From NCBI RefSeq assembly GCF_900099975.1, contig NZ_FNEI01000005.1, positions 62,001 to 126,000 on the forward strand: DNA of 64,000 nt, written 5' to 3'. Source of the DNA: Arthrobacter cupressi. GTDB lineage: Bacteria > Actinomycetota > Actinomycetes > Actinomycetales > Micrococcaceae. Both the position numbers and the translations under genes were made by a program. Every line of letters begins with the position of its first letter. The first letter of the stretch is position 1. Below are positions 32,184 to 42,242 of the stretch, in pieces. The notes under the pieces were generated by a model. That model was not told the DNA's origin. It did no database searches and saw only the letters and a program-made list of their open reading frames with translations.

Positions 32184-32194
32184 TCGCACGAACA

Positions 32195-32223
32195 ACATTA
32201 CCGTCCGGTGAATGCTGAGCCAA
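32195..32223 (-). promoter_or_regulatory. Promoter of tRNA-fMet copy 2
   Basis: On the minus strand, -35 TTGGCT (32223-32218) and -10 TAATGT (32200-32195) with a 17-bp spacer, ending 12 bp before the tRNA 5' end at 32183. Confidence 0.6.
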
Positions 32224-32285
32224 ATCCTGGCGACGTGACCTCCGTCTCCTCCTGCCGCAAGATCAGCTCTCGCCGCAAGAAAGAA

Positions 32286-32323
32286 GGAGCCGGTGACCGC
32301 CATTCCTGGCGGACACCGGCTCC
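32286..32323 (-). terminator. Rho-independent terminator of the UPF0182 gene
   Basis: A 16-bp stem with one mismatch (arms 32286-32301 and 32308-32323), loop ATTCCT reading the plus strand. On the minus strand it is followed by TTCTTTCTT. Confidence 0.85.
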
Positions 32324-32343
32324 CTCAGGGTCCGTTCCCGGCC

Positions 32344-35343
32344 TTAGCCGCCCTGGGTGGGGGTCGGCGTCGGCGTCGGCGTCGCTGTGGGAGACGCGGA
32401 CGGTGACGGTGTCACGCCAAGCCGGGCTTCGGCGTCGAGCGCCTTCTTCAGCGCGGCGGCAAGCTTGCTCTGCTGCGCGCCGTAGGCGGCGAAGTCACCC
32501 TTTGCCAGTGCGGCCTGGCCGTCCTGGATGGCCTTGTTGGCCTCGTCAAGGGCCGCCTTCAGATCGGCCTTGGCGTCTTCCGCGCCGGTCGGGGTGTTCG
32601 GGGCGGTAGGCGTGCCGGGCGTCTGGCCGTTGTTGGCCGAGTCGCCCGCCTGGGCGCCCGAGTCGCCGCCGAACAGTTCGTCCAGCGCCTCGTCGAGTGT
32701 TGCCGCGAAGCCGACCTTGTCACCGAACGCGACCAGGACGCGCTGCAGCGTCGGGTAGGAGGTTTCACCCGTGGACTTCAGGTACACCGGCTGCACATAG
32801 AGCAGGCCGCCGCCCACCGGCAGGGTCAGCAGGTTGCCGTTGAGAACGTCGGAAGCGCCCTGGCGCAGCAGGTTCAGTTCCCGTGACACCTCGGGGTCCG
32901 AGTTGAACTTGTTCTGCGCCTGGCCGGGGCCGGGCACCTGCGTGTCCGTGGGCAGCTGGAGCAGCCTCAACTGGCCGTAGCCTTCGGCCTTCACGCCCTT
33001 GGCACTTCCGGCGTCCGAGTCGGCGGACAGGAAGCCGTACAGGATGTTGCGGGCGTTGCCGTTGACGGTCTGCGGAATGAACGAAGACGTCAGCTGGAAG
33101 GCTGGCTTGGTCTGGCCCGGCATCTGCAGGGACATGTAGAACGGCGGCTGCTTCACTGCATCCGTCCCGGTCACGGTGGGATCGTTCGGCACGCTCCAGG
33201 CGTCAACGTTGTTGTAGAAACGGTCCGGGTTGGTCACGTGGTAGCGGCCGAGCAGTTCACGCTGGACCTTGAAGAGGTCCTCCGGGTACCGCACGTGGCT
33301 CATGAGCTGCCCGGACATCTCCGTGAACGGCTTGATGGTGCTCGGGAAGATCTTCTGCCAGGACTTCAGGATGGGGTCCTGGTCGTCCCATGCGTAGAGG
33401 GTCACCGAGCCGTCGTAGGCGTCGACAGTGGCCTTCACGGAGTTGCGGATGTAGTTGACCGTGCTGTTGGGCAGCACGGCGGTGCGGCCGGTGCTGGTCT
33501 GCGTGTCCGCCGTGACGTTTTGCAGCTGTTGCTGCTGGGAGTACGGGTAGTACTGGCTGGTGGTGTAGCCGTCCACGATCCACTTGACGCGCCCGTCCAC
33601 CACGGCCGGGTAGGCGTTGCCGTCCACCGTCAGGTACGGGGCCACTTTCTCCACGCGCTCGCGCGGCGTGCGGTCGTAGAGGATCTGGGACTTCTCGTTG
33701 ACGCCGTCGGACAGCAGCAAGTCCGAGGACTGGAACTTCATCGAGTAGAGCAGGCGGTTGAACCAGTTACCCACGTTCGGGCCGCCGTTGCCCGTGAAGG
33801 TGTACTGGGTGTCCGTGGAGCCGTCCTTGCCGGCCGGGCGGTCCTGTTCGCGGTGCGTGGACCCTTCGGGAGCGCCGACCACCGAGTAATCGGTGGTGTT
33901 TTCACCGAAGTAGATGCGGGGCTGGTAGTTCGAGTCGTTGCCCAGGACGCCGCTGGTCGGAATCCCCGACAGCAGGAAGTCAGGCTTGCCGTCCACGGTG
34001 AACTTGTTGCCCTTGGCGGCGACCACACCGTAGCCGTGGGTGTAGACGATGTGCTTGTTGTACCAGGTCTGCTGGCCGGTGCTGATGCCGTCGGCGTTCA
34101 GTTCGCGGACCGCGATGACGGTGTCCTGGACCTTGCCGTTCACGGTGTAGCGGTCAACGTTCAGGGCCTTGGGGAACTGGTAATACGGCCGGTACTGTTC
34201 CAACTGGCCGAACGCGGAGGACACCAGGTTCGGGTCCAGGAGGCGGATGTTCGCCGCCGTCTGGGCGTCCTTCGCCAGTGCTCCGCTGCTGGCGGTGGTG
34301 GTTGCCTTGTACGGCTGGACCTGCACCTTGTCCAGGCCGTAGGCGGACCGGGTCATGGAGATGTTCCGCTCGATGTACTTGTTCTCAAGGGTCTGCTCGG
34401 ACGGGCGCACCTGGAACTGCTGGATGACCCACGGGTACACGCCGCCGGCGAGGATCGAGGTGATGATCAGCATCGCCGTGCCGATCACCGGCAGGCGCCA
34501 GCGGCCGATCACGGCGGCGACGATGAAGAGGATCGCCACCAAGGCTGCCGCAACTGCGAGGATCGACTTGGTGGGCACGACGGCGGTGACATCGGTGTAG
34601 AGCGCACCGGCCCAGCGGCCGCCGTTGTTCTGCACGGTCCCGTAGACGTCGAGCCAGAAGTTCGCGCCTAGCAGGAGCAGGAAGAGGGCACCGCTCACCG
34701 CGAGGTGGATCTGCGCCGCACGGCTGGTGAACACACCGCGTTCCATGAGCCGGATGCTGCCGTACAGGTAGTGGGTGAGGATTCCGGCGATACCGGCCAC
34801 CACCACCACGCTGATCAGGAATCCGGTCACGAAGCCCAGGAACGGCAGGCTCATCAGGTAGAAACTGATGTCGAGGCCGAACTGCGGGTCCTGCTGGCCG
34901 AACTGTTCCTGGTTGAAGAACAGCAGCACCTTCTGCCACTGGCTCGCGGCGGCGCTGCCGGCAAAGAGGCCAAACAGGATCGGCAGGCCGATCATGACCA
35001 CCCGGCGCACCGGCTCAAGCTGGACCTGGTAACGGCTGAGGTTGTCCCGCACCTCGGAGTCCGGCGCATAGACCGGACGGGCCCGGTAAGCCAGGCGGAT
35101 CGAGGCGTACACGGCACCGAACATCAGGATGAACCCGCCCAGGAAGGTCAGGATCCGTGCAAGGTTTTCTCGGATGTAGACCTCGAAGAAGCCAAGCTGC
35201 TGGTACCAGAGGACGTCGGTCCAGACGTTGGAGAAGAACACGAAAGCCACGACCAGGAGCGCCACGACGATCAGGGTGGGAGTCAGCGCACCCCGTCTCA
35301 ATGGCGGTCTTCCGGGCGGGCGGGTGCTTGCGGGACGGGACAA
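32344..35343 (-). CDS. UPF0182-family large membrane protein
   Basis: 999 residues of the conserved actinobacterial UPF0182 family. The N-terminal third is membrane-embedded, with about seven helices. The first is near residues 24-40 ([17 protein letters not shown]), followed by [13 protein letters not shown], a family hallmark. The remaining two thirds are a large extracytoplasmic domain ([25 protein letters not shown]). The last 100 residues hold an Ala/Lys-rich helix and a Thr/Pro/Ser tail. The start is TTG at 35343 with GAGGT 8 bases upstream; there is no better start nearby. Function unknown. A PDZ-peptidase gene precedes it on the same strand, as in mycobacteria. Confidence 0.9.
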   Translation of the reverse strand: MSRPASTRPPGRPPLRRGALTPTLIVVALLVVAFVFFSNVWTDVLWYQQLGFFEVYIRENLARILTFLGGFILMFGAVYASIRLAYRARPVYAPDSEVRDNLSRYQVQLEPVRRVVMIGLPILFGLFAGSAAASQWQKVLLFFNQEQFGQQDPQFGLDISFYLMSLPFLGFVTGFLISVVVVAGIAGILTHYLYGSIRLMERGVFTSRAAQIHLAVSGALFLLLLGANFWLDVYGTVQNNGGRWAGALYTDVTAVVPTKSILAVAAALVAILFIVAAVIGRWRLPVIGTAMLIITSILAGGVYPWVIQQFQVRPSEQTLENKYIERNISMTRSAYGLDKVQVQPYKATTTASSGALAKDAQTAANIRLLDPNLVSSAFGQLEQYRPYYQFPKALNVDRYTVNGKVQDTVIAVRELNADGISTGQQTWYNKHIVYTHGYGVVAAKGNKFTVDGKPDFLLSGIPTSGVLGNDSNYQPRIYFGENTTDYSVVGAPEGSTHREQDRPAGKDGSTDTQYTFTGNGGPNVGNWFNRLLYSMKFQSSDLLLSDGVNEKSQILYDRTPRERVEKVAPYLTVDGNAYPAVVDGRVKWIVDGYTTSQYYPYSQQQQLQNVTADTQTSTGRTAVLPNSTVNYIRNSVKATVDAYDGSVTLYAWDDQDPILKSWQKIFPSTIKPFTEMSGQLMSHVRYPEDLFKVQRELLGRYHVTNPDRFYNNVDAWSVPNDPTVTGTDAVKQPPFYMSLQMPGQTKPAFQLTSSFIPQTVNGNARNILYGFLSADSDAGSAKGVKAEGYGQLRLLQLPTDTQVPGPGQAQNKFNSDPEVSRELNLLRQGASDVLNGNLLTLPVGGGLLYVQPVYLKSTGETSYPTLQRVLVAFGDKVGFAATLDEALDELFGGDSGAQAGDSANNGQTPGTPTAPNTPTGAEDAKADLKAALDEANKAIQDGQAALAKGDFAAYGAQQSKLAAALKKALDAEARLGVTPSPSASPTATPTPTPTPTQGG

Positions 35344-35468
35344 ACCAGGTACCTCATAGCTCGTTGTCAGATATAGCGTCGGTCAGTGTGCGAGTGTTCA
35401 ACGGCCCGTCCCCCGCAGCACAGGTCCAGCCATGCTGCACGGTCCGGAGCCGTCAAATATGCCACGAG

Positions 35469-35495
35469 TGGCGGTGGAGCTAAGTTCCACCGCCA
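35469..35495 (-). terminator. Hairpin downstream of the PDZ-S16 peptidase gene
   Basis: A perfect 10-bp stem, arms 35469-35478 and 35486-35495, with a 7-nt loop. It is only 2 bp past the stop codon and has no good T run, so it could be an attenuator before the UPF0182 gene. Confidence 0.5.
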
Positions 35496-35497
35496 GT

Positions 35498-36688
35498 CTA
35501 GTTCTTGGTGCATGCCGGCAAGCCGGAGGTGTCCTGCCCCGCGGCGAGCCGTTTCACGGCGGTTTCGGCGTCGTCGAGCGTTTCGACTTTGACTACCTGC
35601 AGACCGTCGGGAATGTGGCCCACGACGTCTTCGCAGTTGGCGGCGGGCGCCAGGAAGAGGCTGGCTCCTTCATCCTTCGCACCGTGCATCTTCTGGGCGA
35701 TGCCGCCGATCGGCCCCACTACGCCGTCGGGGGAAATGGTCCCCGTTCCGGCGATGTGCTTGCCGCCGGTGAGGTCCCCGGGGGTAACAGTGTCCATGAT
35801 GCCCAGCGCGAACATCATCCCCGCGCTCGGGCCGCCCACATCCTCCAGGGAAATCTTTACCTGGAACGGGAACGTGAACTTGTATTGCAGCGCCACCCCG
35901 AGCAGCCAGCGGCCGTTCTCGCCCTTGTTCGGCGTGATGCTTACGGTGACGGCCTTGCCCTGGCGGTCGACGACGACGGCGGCCGGGGCACCCGCGGTAG
36001 CGGCCAGTTCGCCCTGGATGACCGCAAGGGACGTCACGGCCTTGCCGTTGATCGAGCTGAAGGTGTCGCCTTCCTTGAGCTTGCCTTCCGATGCGGAACC
36101 ACTGCTCAACCCGGCCACTTGAAGCTTCTGCCCGAAGGAGATGCCCAGTTCCTTCATCGCGGCAGCGACGGCATTCTCCTGGGAGGACGTCATGGCCATG
36201 GCGCTTTCCTGCTCGGATTCCTCCTTGGTGATGCCCTTGGGGTAGATCAGTTCCTCGGGGTACACCGCCTTGGAACCGTCAAGCCACGCCTGGAACGCTT
36301 CGACAAGGTTGACGGGGCCGTTGGGGCCGCCGCTGATGTAGACGGTGGTCAGGTCCAGGTTGCCCTTCGCCGGGAAGCTTTCATGCCCGCTGACGGAGAT
36401 CACCGGCTTGCCGTTGTCCGAGCCAAGGGTGTTGAAGGTGGGTCCCGGAGACTCCACTACATAGGGAACCGGCAGCGCCACGGCGGCGATGCCGAGGAGG
36501 ATGACAAGCGCCCCCGAGATGAGCATCGCGCTGTACCGGGCGCCGCGCTGCCGTGCCTGCGGTGTTTGGCCAAAAGGTGCGCCGTCATTGGCTGCAGCAT
36601 CAAAAGGTGCCGCGCCCCGGAACTCCTGCCCGCCGTCGTCGAAGCTTCCGGTACCCCGGCCGTCCCGGGGGTTCGGCGTTGTATTCAA
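35498..36688 (-). CDS. Membrane-anchored PDZ and Lon-type (S16) serine peptidase
   Basis: 396 residues. Cytosolic N-terminus (1-50), one membrane helix (about 53-76) with the conserved VVESPGPTFNTLG just outside, a PDZ domain (about 185-255), then an S16 peptidase domain. The catalytic dyad is visible: Ser288 in DVGGPSAGMMFALG and Lys333 in GGIAQKMHGA. This is the YlbL-type architecture, an ATP-independent relative of Lon that faces the cell exterior. Divergent from the DUF2342 gene and followed by UPF0182. Confidence 0.93.
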   Translation of the reverse strand: MNTTPNPRDGRGTGSFDDGGQEFRGAAPFDAAANDGAPFGQTPQARQRGARYSAMLISGALVILLGIAAVALPVPYVVESPGPTFNTLGSDNGKPVISVSGHESFPAKGNLDLTTVYISGGPNGPVNLVEAFQAWLDGSKAVYPEELIYPKGITKEESEQESAMAMTSSQENAVAAAMKELGISFGQKLQVAGLSSGSASEGKLKEGDTFSSINGKAVTSLAVIQGELAATAGAPAAVVVDRQGKAVTVSITPNKGENGRWLLGVALQYKFTFPFQVKISLEDVGGPSAGMMFALGIMDTVTPGDLTGGKHIAGTGTISPDGVVGPIGGIAQKMHGAKDEGASLFLAPAANCEDVVGHIPDGLQVVKVETLDDAETAVKRLAAGQDTSGLPACTKN

Positions 36689-36902
36689 TGAAATGGCCTC
36701 TCCGTGCGCACCGTCCAGTGCGCGATGTCGTCTCGCCGGACGCTACGCCGCCGGCACCCTTCTCAACGTCCCAGCCTACGACGCCGTGCCCTTCAGGTGC
36801 TGCTTTGCCTAGAGCGAACGGGCCGCCCGCAAGGCAGACAGCCCCGGTCCTGCGCGGTAACTTGAAGATGATCACCAGTCAGCAGCGACGATCGGCGGCA
36901 CC

Positions 36903-38357
36903 ATGACTTCCACGCCCAACACCCCCTCAAACGGGGACGATTCCCCCCAGGATCCTTTGGCCGAAATGCTGAAGAACCTGATGGGCGGCCAGGGTATGGG
37001 CGACATCGACCCGGCCGAACTGGCCAAGGCGGCGGGGCTGCCCAACGATCCGGCCCTGCTCCAGCAGATGTTCTCACAGGTCCAGGCCATGATGAGTTCA
37101 AGCTCCGAAGGCCCGGTCAACTGGCAACTGGCCCACGAGAACGCCCGCCGTGTTGCCGCGGCAGGAAGCGATCCCTCGGTCACCTCCGCCCAGAGCCGTG
37201 CGATCGATGAAGCACTCCGGCTGGCCGAACTCTGGCTGGACCCCGTCACGGACCTGCAGGCCACCGGCCTGATCGGCCGCGCATGGTCACGGGCGGAGTG
37301 GGTGGAGGCGACGCTGGGCACCTGGAAGCGGCTGACCGAGCCGGTGGCGAACAGCATCGCCAACGCGCTGTCGGACGCCCTGACGCAGCAGTTGCCTGAA
37401 GAGATGAAGTCCATGATGGGTGGCGCCTCGTCCATGCTGCAGAACATGGGCGGCGCGATCTTCGGCATGCAGCTGGGCCAGGCCATCGGCGCGCTCTCCG
37501 CCGAGGTTGTCAGCTCTACTGACATCGGCGTGCCGCTGGCCGACCTTGAAATGGCGTTGCTGCCGGGCAATGTTGCCAAGTTCGGCGAGGGGCTCAGCGT
37601 TCCGGAGAACGACATCCGCCTGTACCTCGCCGTCCGCGAGGCGGCCCACGCCCGCCTGTTCGTCCAGGTTCCGTGGCTGCGCGGGCACCTGTTGGGTGCG
37701 ATCGAAGCCTATGCCCGGGGAATCCACATCGACATGGGCCGGATCGAGGACCTGGCCCGGGACCTGGACCCCAGCAACCCCGAAGGCATCCAGGAAGCCC
37801 TCTCCCAGGGCGTGTTCACACCCGAGCGCACCCCGGCACAGTCCGCGGCCCTGGAGAAGCTGGAAACCGCGCTGGCCCTCGTGGAAGGCTGGGTGGACGA
37901 ACTCACCGCGGCAGCGACCGAGAAGATGCTGCCCTCGGCCGCGGCCCTGCGCGAAACCGTGCGCCGCCGCCGCGCCACCGGGGGTCCGGCCGAGCATGCT
38001 TTCTCTTCACTCGTCGGGCTCGAACTGCGTCCGCGCAGGCTCCGCGAGGCGGCCGCCCTGTGGGCCGCGCTGAAGGAAGAACGCGGCATCGCAGGCCGCG
38101 ACGCCATCTGGCACCACCCTGATCTCCTGCCCACGGCGGAGGACCTGGATGACCCGAAGGGCTTTACCGAACGCCGCCGCCTGGCAGAGGCCAGCGACAG
38201 CGAGGTGGACGACGCGCTGCAGAAGCTGCTCAACGGAGGCTATGACACCCCTTCGGATTCCTCTGACCCGGGTGCCGGTCCGGAGGCGGGCGACGCCCCG
38301 GAGGGGGACTCCCACGAGGACGGCACCGAGAACGGCTCCGGCGAAGCGAAGGCCTAG
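36903..38357 (+). CDS. DUF2342 family, putative zinc-dependent metallohydrolase
   Basis: 484 residues of the actinobacterial DUF2342 / F420-biosynthesis-associated family. Helix-rich; the conserved core includes EVVSSTDIGVPL, VREAAHARLF (about 244-253) and LEKLETALALVEGWVDEL. The family is annotated as zincin-like, and REAAH occupies the HExxH position with Arg in place of the first His. ELRPRRLREA, then AGRDAIWHHPDLLPTAEDLD, is the usual C-terminal block; an acidic tail follows. ATG at 36903 with no strong Shine-Dalgarno. Its end overlaps the small zinc-peptidase gene by 4 bp, tail-to-tail. No substrate is known to me. Confidence 0.85.
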   Translation: MTSTPNTPSNGDDSPQDPLAEMLKNLMGGQGMGDIDPAELAKAAGLPNDPALLQQMFSQVQAMMSSSSEGPVNWQLAHENARRVAAAGSDPSVTSAQSRAIDEALRLAELWLDPVTDLQATGLIGRAWSRAEWVEATLGTWKRLTEPVANSIANALSDALTQQLPEEMKSMMGGASSMLQNMGGAIFGMQLGQAIGALSAEVVSSTDIGVPLADLEMALLPGNVAKFGEGLSVPENDIRLYLAVREAAHARLFVQVPWLRGHLLGAIEAYARGIHIDMGRIEDLARDLDPSNPEGIQEALSQGVFTPERTPAQSAALEKLETALALVEGWVDELTAAATEKMLPSAAALRETVRRRRATGGPAEHAFSSLVGLELRPRRLREAAALWAALKEERGIAGRDAIWHHPDLLPTAEDLDDPKGFTERRRLAEASDSEVDDALQKLLNGGYDTPSDSSDPGAGPEAGDAPEGDSHEDGTENGSGEAKA

Positions 38358-38959
38358 CAGGCTCCGGCGTCCCCGCCGGGATCCTGATCCGGCCTCAGAC
38401 CGCGCGACGTGGCGAAGGCTACTCCTTCAAGGAAAGCCTTCGCCCTTTGCGTTTCGGGGTAGGCGTCCAGCAGGCTCCAGAACGCGGCATTGTGCCCGGC
38501 CACGAGCAGGTGCGCCAGTTCGTGGAGCAGCACATAGTCGATCACCCATTGCGGCATGGGCTTGAGCTTGTCCGAGAGCCGGATGCTGCCCTCTGCCGGT
38601 GTGGCCGAACCCCACCGGGAGTTCTGGTTGCCGACCCAGCGTACCGACGTCGGGACCGACCTGCCGCCCAGGTATCTGGCCGAGAGTTCGGCCGCGTGGG
38701 CGGCGAGTTCGGCGTCCCCTGAGGGCCGACGGCGACCCGCGCCCTGCGCCCTGCGCTCCCCCTGTTTCCTGAGCTTCTCAAGCATCCGCCGCACCCATTC
38801 ACGTTCCTGCGCCTGGGTGAACGACGCCGGGATCGCGACGACGGCGGTTCCGTCTTCCCAGAAAGCGGCCACGGTGCGACGGCGCCGGGCCGAGCGGCGC
38901 ACGACGACCGGGGCGCCCTCGTGGGTCAGTTGATACGGGGACGTGCGCTCAGGAGCCAT
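38354..38959 (-). CDS. YgjP-like zinc metallopeptidase
   Basis: 201 residues from the ATG at 38959. The zinc motif HELAHLLVAGHNAAFW supplies two His and the Glu of HExxH plus a further His. RYLGGRSVPTSVRWVGNQNSRWGSATP is the conserved strand block of the YgjP/DUF45 (WLM-like) family. It overlaps the end of uvrD2 by 11 bp, so it is the last gene of the nudC-uvrD2 transcript. Possible link to DNA-repair proteolysis (WLM/SprT-type peptidases) by context; not established. Confidence 0.85.
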   Translation of the reverse strand: MAPERTSPYQLTHEGAPVVVRRSARRRRTVAAFWEDGTAVVAIPASFTQAQEREWVRRMLEKLRKQGERRAQGAGRRRPSGDAELAAHAAELSARYLGGRSVPTSVRWVGNQNSRWGSATPAEGSIRLSDKLKPMPQWVIDYVLLHELAHLLVAGHNAAFWSLLDAYPETQRAKAFLEGVAFATSRGLRPDQDPGGDAGAC

Positions 38960-41087
38960 CGCCGTGCCCGTCGTCGGCCAGCACCGCGAGGACGGCTTCA
39001 CCGTACTTCTCAAGTTTTGACGGTCCGACGCCGGCGAGGGTGGCCAGTTCCTCCAGGCTCGCCGGGCGGGCCTCCGCGATGGCGGTCAGGGTGGCATCGG
39101 TGAAGACCACGAAGGCGGGCACCTCCGCGGAGCTCGCCTCGTCCTTCCGCCACTGCCGCAGCGCCTCGAACGTCTGTTCCTCGTAACTGGGCGGGCACTG
39201 CCGGCAGCGCCCGATCTTGCGTTCGGCGCCCGTGGCGAGCATGCTTCCGCACACCCTGCAAGACGCAGGCGCCGCGGGCTTACGGCGCGTCAGCGGGCGG
39301 CTGCGGGCGCTGGCCCCGGCAACGGTATCGGGGCGCAGCCCGTCGAGGAACCGGGACGGTTTGCGGTTGGCCCGGCCGCCAGGTGTGCGGGCCGTGGACC
39401 AGGACAGGCTGAGGTGTTCGCGGGCACGGGTGATGCCGACGTAAAGAAGCCGGCGCTCTTCGTCCACGGCTTCGGGCGTGTCGGCGAAGGAAATGGGCAT
39501 GAGGCCTTCGCTCAGGCCCACCAGGAACACGGCGTCCCATTCCAGGCCCTTGGCTGCGTGCAGCGAAGCCAAGGTGACGCCCTGCACCGTGGGGGCGTGC
39601 TGGGCGACAGAGCGTTCCTGGAGTTCGTTGACGAACTCGGCAAGGCTGAATTCCGGGCCGCGGTTGGCCACGAGTTCGTCGGCGAGCGCCACGAGGGCGG
39701 CCAGGGATTCCCAACGTTCCCGCAAGGCGCCGCCGCCGTGCGGGGCCGAGTCCGAATAGCCAAGGGATGCCACGATGTCCCGGACCAGCTGGCCGAGGGG
39801 TTCCCCGGCGGTGTCCGCGGCGGCACGGGTTGCTGCACGCAACTGCAGGATCGCGTCGCGTACTTCCTTGCGGGCGAAGAAGCGCTCCCCACCCCGGAGC
39901 TGGTAGCCGATGCCGGCCGAGGCCAGGGCCTGTTCGTAGGCTTCGGACTGCCCGTTGGTGCGGAAGAGGATGGCGATCTCGCTGGCCTGGACGCCGGCGT
40001 CGAGCAGTTCGCGGATCCGCCCCGCCACCACGGCGGCCTCGGCTTCGTCGTCCGGGCATTCCATGAACCGTGGTTCGGGACCGGCCGGCCGCTGTGCCAC
40101 CAGCTGCAGCGGTTTCGCCCAGGCGGCATCGGCAACCGGTCCCCCGCTGCGGCGGGAGCCGAGCAGTTCGTTGGCGAGCTTCACCACCTGCGGGGTGGAG
40201 CGGTAATCGCGGACCAACTTGACGACGGTGGCCTCCGGGAACTTCTTCTTGAATCCCAGGAGGTGCTTGGGCGATGCGCCGGTGAAGGAGTAGATGGTCT
40301 GGCTGGCGTCGCCCACCACGCAGAGTTCGTCGCGGTCCCCGAGCCACAACTCCAGGAGCCGCTGCTGCAGCGGGGAAACGTCCTGGTATTCGTCGACCAC
40401 GAAGTGCCGGTACTGCTCCCGGACGGTGGCGGCCACTTTCGGATCCTCCTGGAGGATTCCCACGGTGATCAGCAGCACGTCCTCGAAGTCGATGACGTTG
40501 CGGTCGGTCTTCACGTCCTCGTAGGACTGGAAGACGCGGGCGACGGCGGTGAGATCGAAGCCGCCGGGCGTGCCGCGGCCCTGGGCGTTCTCCAGGTAGT
40601 TGGCCGGGGTGAGCATGGAGACTTTGGCCCATTCGATTTCCGCGGCGAGATCGCGGATGGAGGCGCGGTCGGTGCTGAGCCGGAGCCGGCGCGCGGCCTC
40701 GGCGATCATGGTGGCTTTGTGGTCCAGCAGGTTCGGCAGGGTCCCGCCGATCGCCTGGGGCCAGAAGAACTGCAGCTGCCGCAAGGCGGCCGCGTGGAAG
40801 GTACGGGCCTGGACGTTGCCGGCGCCCAGGTCCCGGAGGCGGCTGCGCATCTCGGCGGCCGCCCGGGCGGTAAAGGTCACCGCAAGCAGGCGCTGCGGGC
40901 TGTACACCCCGGAATGCACGCCGTAGGCGATGCGGTGCGTGATGGCTCGGGTTTTTCCTGTGCCGGCGCCAGCCAGGACACACACGGGCCCGGTCAGCGT
41001 GCTGGCAACCTCGCGTTGTTCGGCGTCGAGTCCGCCCAGGATCCGGTCCTCGAGGGTACCGGCCAGGCCTGGCACTGCGGACGTCAC
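38949..41087 (-). CDS. uvrD2: ATP-dependent DNA helicase UvrD2 (SF1, with HRDC domain)
   Basis: A 712-residue superfamily 1A 3'-5' helicase. Walker A GAGTGKT is at 40-46, motif II is in VVDEYQDVSPLQQ, and motif VI is VGITRAREHLSLSWS. A C-terminal zinc module follows, with four cysteines in CRVCG and CRQC, and then an HRDC domain (the last 75 residues, DATLTAIAEARPASLEELATL). That domain order is the UvrD2 of mycobacteria, which is involved in DNA repair and maintenance. The start overlaps the nudC stop by 4 bp (ATGA). Confidence 0.94.
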   Translation of the reverse strand: MTSAVPGLAGTLEDRILGGLDAEQREVASTLTGPVCVLAGAGTGKTRAITHRIAYGVHSGVYSPQRLLAVTFTARAAAEMRSRLRDLGAGNVQARTFHAAALRQLQFFWPQAIGGTLPNLLDHKATMIAEAARRLRLSTDRASIRDLAAEIEWAKVSMLTPANYLENAQGRGTPGGFDLTAVARVFQSYEDVKTDRNVIDFEDVLLITVGILQEDPKVAATVREQYRHFVVDEYQDVSPLQQRLLELWLGDRDELCVVGDASQTIYSFTGASPKHLLGFKKKFPEATVVKLVRDYRSTPQVVKLANELLGSRRSGGPVADAAWAKPLQLVAQRPAGPEPRFMECPDDEAEAAVVAGRIRELLDAGVQASEIAILFRTNGQSEAYEQALASAGIGYQLRGGERFFARKEVRDAILQLRAATRAAADTAGEPLGQLVRDIVASLGYSDSAPHGGGALRERWESLAALVALADELVANRGPEFSLAEFVNELQERSVAQHAPTVQGVTLASLHAAKGLEWDAVFLVGLSEGLMPISFADTPEAVDEERRLLYVGITRAREHLSLSWSTARTPGGRANRKPSRFLDGLRPDTVAGASARSRPLTRRKPAAPASCRVCGSMLATGAERKIGRCRQCPPSYEEQTFEALRQWRKDEASSAEVPAFVVFTDATLTAIAEARPASLEELATLAGVGPSKLEKYGEAVLAVLADDGHGDGS

Positions 41088-42073
41088 TTCTGGAGGTCCT
41101 CGATAGTGCCGCCGTACCAGTGCTCGATCAGCGAACGTGCGATCGACAGCCGGGACGGAATGGTGATTTCGCCGGAGAGCACGGCGGCCTGGAGTTCCTC
41201 GCGGCTGAACCAGCGCGCCCGGGTGACCTCGACGCCGTCGGGCCGGGCTTCGGCGTCTTCGGTATAGGCAGTGAACCCGAGCATCAGGGACGCGGGGAAC
41301 GGCCAGGACTGGGAGCCCAGGTACTGGCAGCTGCTGACCCGCACTCCAACTTCCTCGCCAATTTCGCGGACCACCGCCTGCTCAAGGGACTCCCCGGGCT
41401 CCACGAACCCGGCCAGGGTGGAGTGGTTGATGGAACCGGCCGGTCCGCCGCCGCCAAGCAGCACCCGGCCGTCCGCTCCGACCACAGTGACGATGATCGC
41501 GGGGTCCGTGCGTGGGTAGTGCTCGGAGTTGTCCTTGGGGCAGCGGCGCACCCAGCCGCCGGCTTCGATGTCCGTGGGCGTGCCGCATTGCGGGCAGTGG
41601 GTGTGCGTGGCGTGCCAGTTGGAGATCGCGCTTGCCTGGATGAACAGGGCGGTATCGGTAGCGTCCAGGCGGGCGGCGATGTCCCGGAAGCCGACCCAAA
41701 ATGCGCTTGCTGGGACGCCCAGCGTGCCGGGCTCCGGGGGCGCCGCGGGAACGAACAGCAGCACCGGGGTGTCCCGCGGGTGGACCGCATCCGTCAGGGT
41801 CCTGCCCAGGTAAATCGCCGCGGGCGGTGCCCCTGAGGCTTCCAGAAGGGAATTGAACAGCGTTCCGGCGTCGCCGAGCCATAGCGCGTCGCCATCCACC
41901 AGGGCCTGCCGCTCCGCCAGGACCATGGCCTTGGCCGTTCCGGAAGCAAGGAGCTCCTCGACCGTTCCGGGCTTGATGCGCTCAGCGGATGCCCTGTCTA
42001 TCATGGCCGGACGGACCGGAAGAAGGGTGTCCGTCAAGTGGTTCGCCGGCGCCCGGAACTCGGTAAAACTCAT
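41084..42073 (-). CDS. nudC: NAD+ diphosphatase NudC
   Basis: A 329-residue Nudix hydrolase that cleaves NAD(H) (and NAD caps on RNA in other bacteria). The Nudix box GFVEPGESLEQAVVREIGEE fits GX5EX7REUXEEXGU and is followed by the NADH-pyrophosphatase motif SQSWPFPASLMLGF. A zinc ribbon is seen as CPQCG with RRCPKDNSEHYPR; the fourth Cys of the E. coli ribbon is not present, and His or Asp may replace it. The ATG at 42073 directly precedes the protein proper. First gene of the nudC-uvrD2-peptidase operon. Confidence 0.95.
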   Translation of the reverse strand: MSFTEFRAPANHLTDTLLPVRPAMIDRASAERIKPGTVEELLASGTAKAMVLAERQALVDGDALWLGDAGTLFNSLLEASGAPPAAIYLGRTLTDAVHPRDTPVLLFVPAAPPEPGTLGVPASAFWVGFRDIAARLDATDTALFIQASAISNWHATHTHCPQCGTPTDIEAGGWVRRCPKDNSEHYPRTDPAIIVTVVGADGRVLLGGGGPAGSINHSTLAGFVEPGESLEQAVVREIGEEVGVRVSSCQYLGSQSWPFPASLMLGFTAYTEDAEARPDGVEVTRARWFSREELQAAVLSGEITIPSRLSIARSLIEHWYGGTIEDLQK

Positions 42074-42242
42074 GTACCTACCGTACTGACTCCCAACGAC
42101 AAATAACATTTGCCCTGTTCAGGGCACGGCCGGCCACACGGCGGCCTGGCGGAGCGGCTTTTCCGGCCGATCTTCCGGCGGATCTGGAGACTCGCCGCAG
42201 GACATCGCCCCGACGGGCGCCGCTGACCATACCGTTGAATCT

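Larger units (their letters stand above)
32060..32187. repeat. 128-bp perfect direct repeat, copy 2
   Basis: Second copy of 31316-31443, on the same strand. Together they bracket the PH-domain gene. Confidence 0.95.

Noticed and set aside
31316..32187. The repeated tRNA as attachment sites (attL/attR) of an integrated element
   Set aside because: The 744-bp unit has no integrase or mobile gene, and the repeats contain the full tRNA with its terminator instead of just a 3' end. A tandem duplication explains it better.
38949..41087. PcrA/UvrD1 identity for the helicase
   Set aside because: The zinc-Cys module and C-terminal HRDC domain are not part of PcrA/UvrD1 and match UvrD2.
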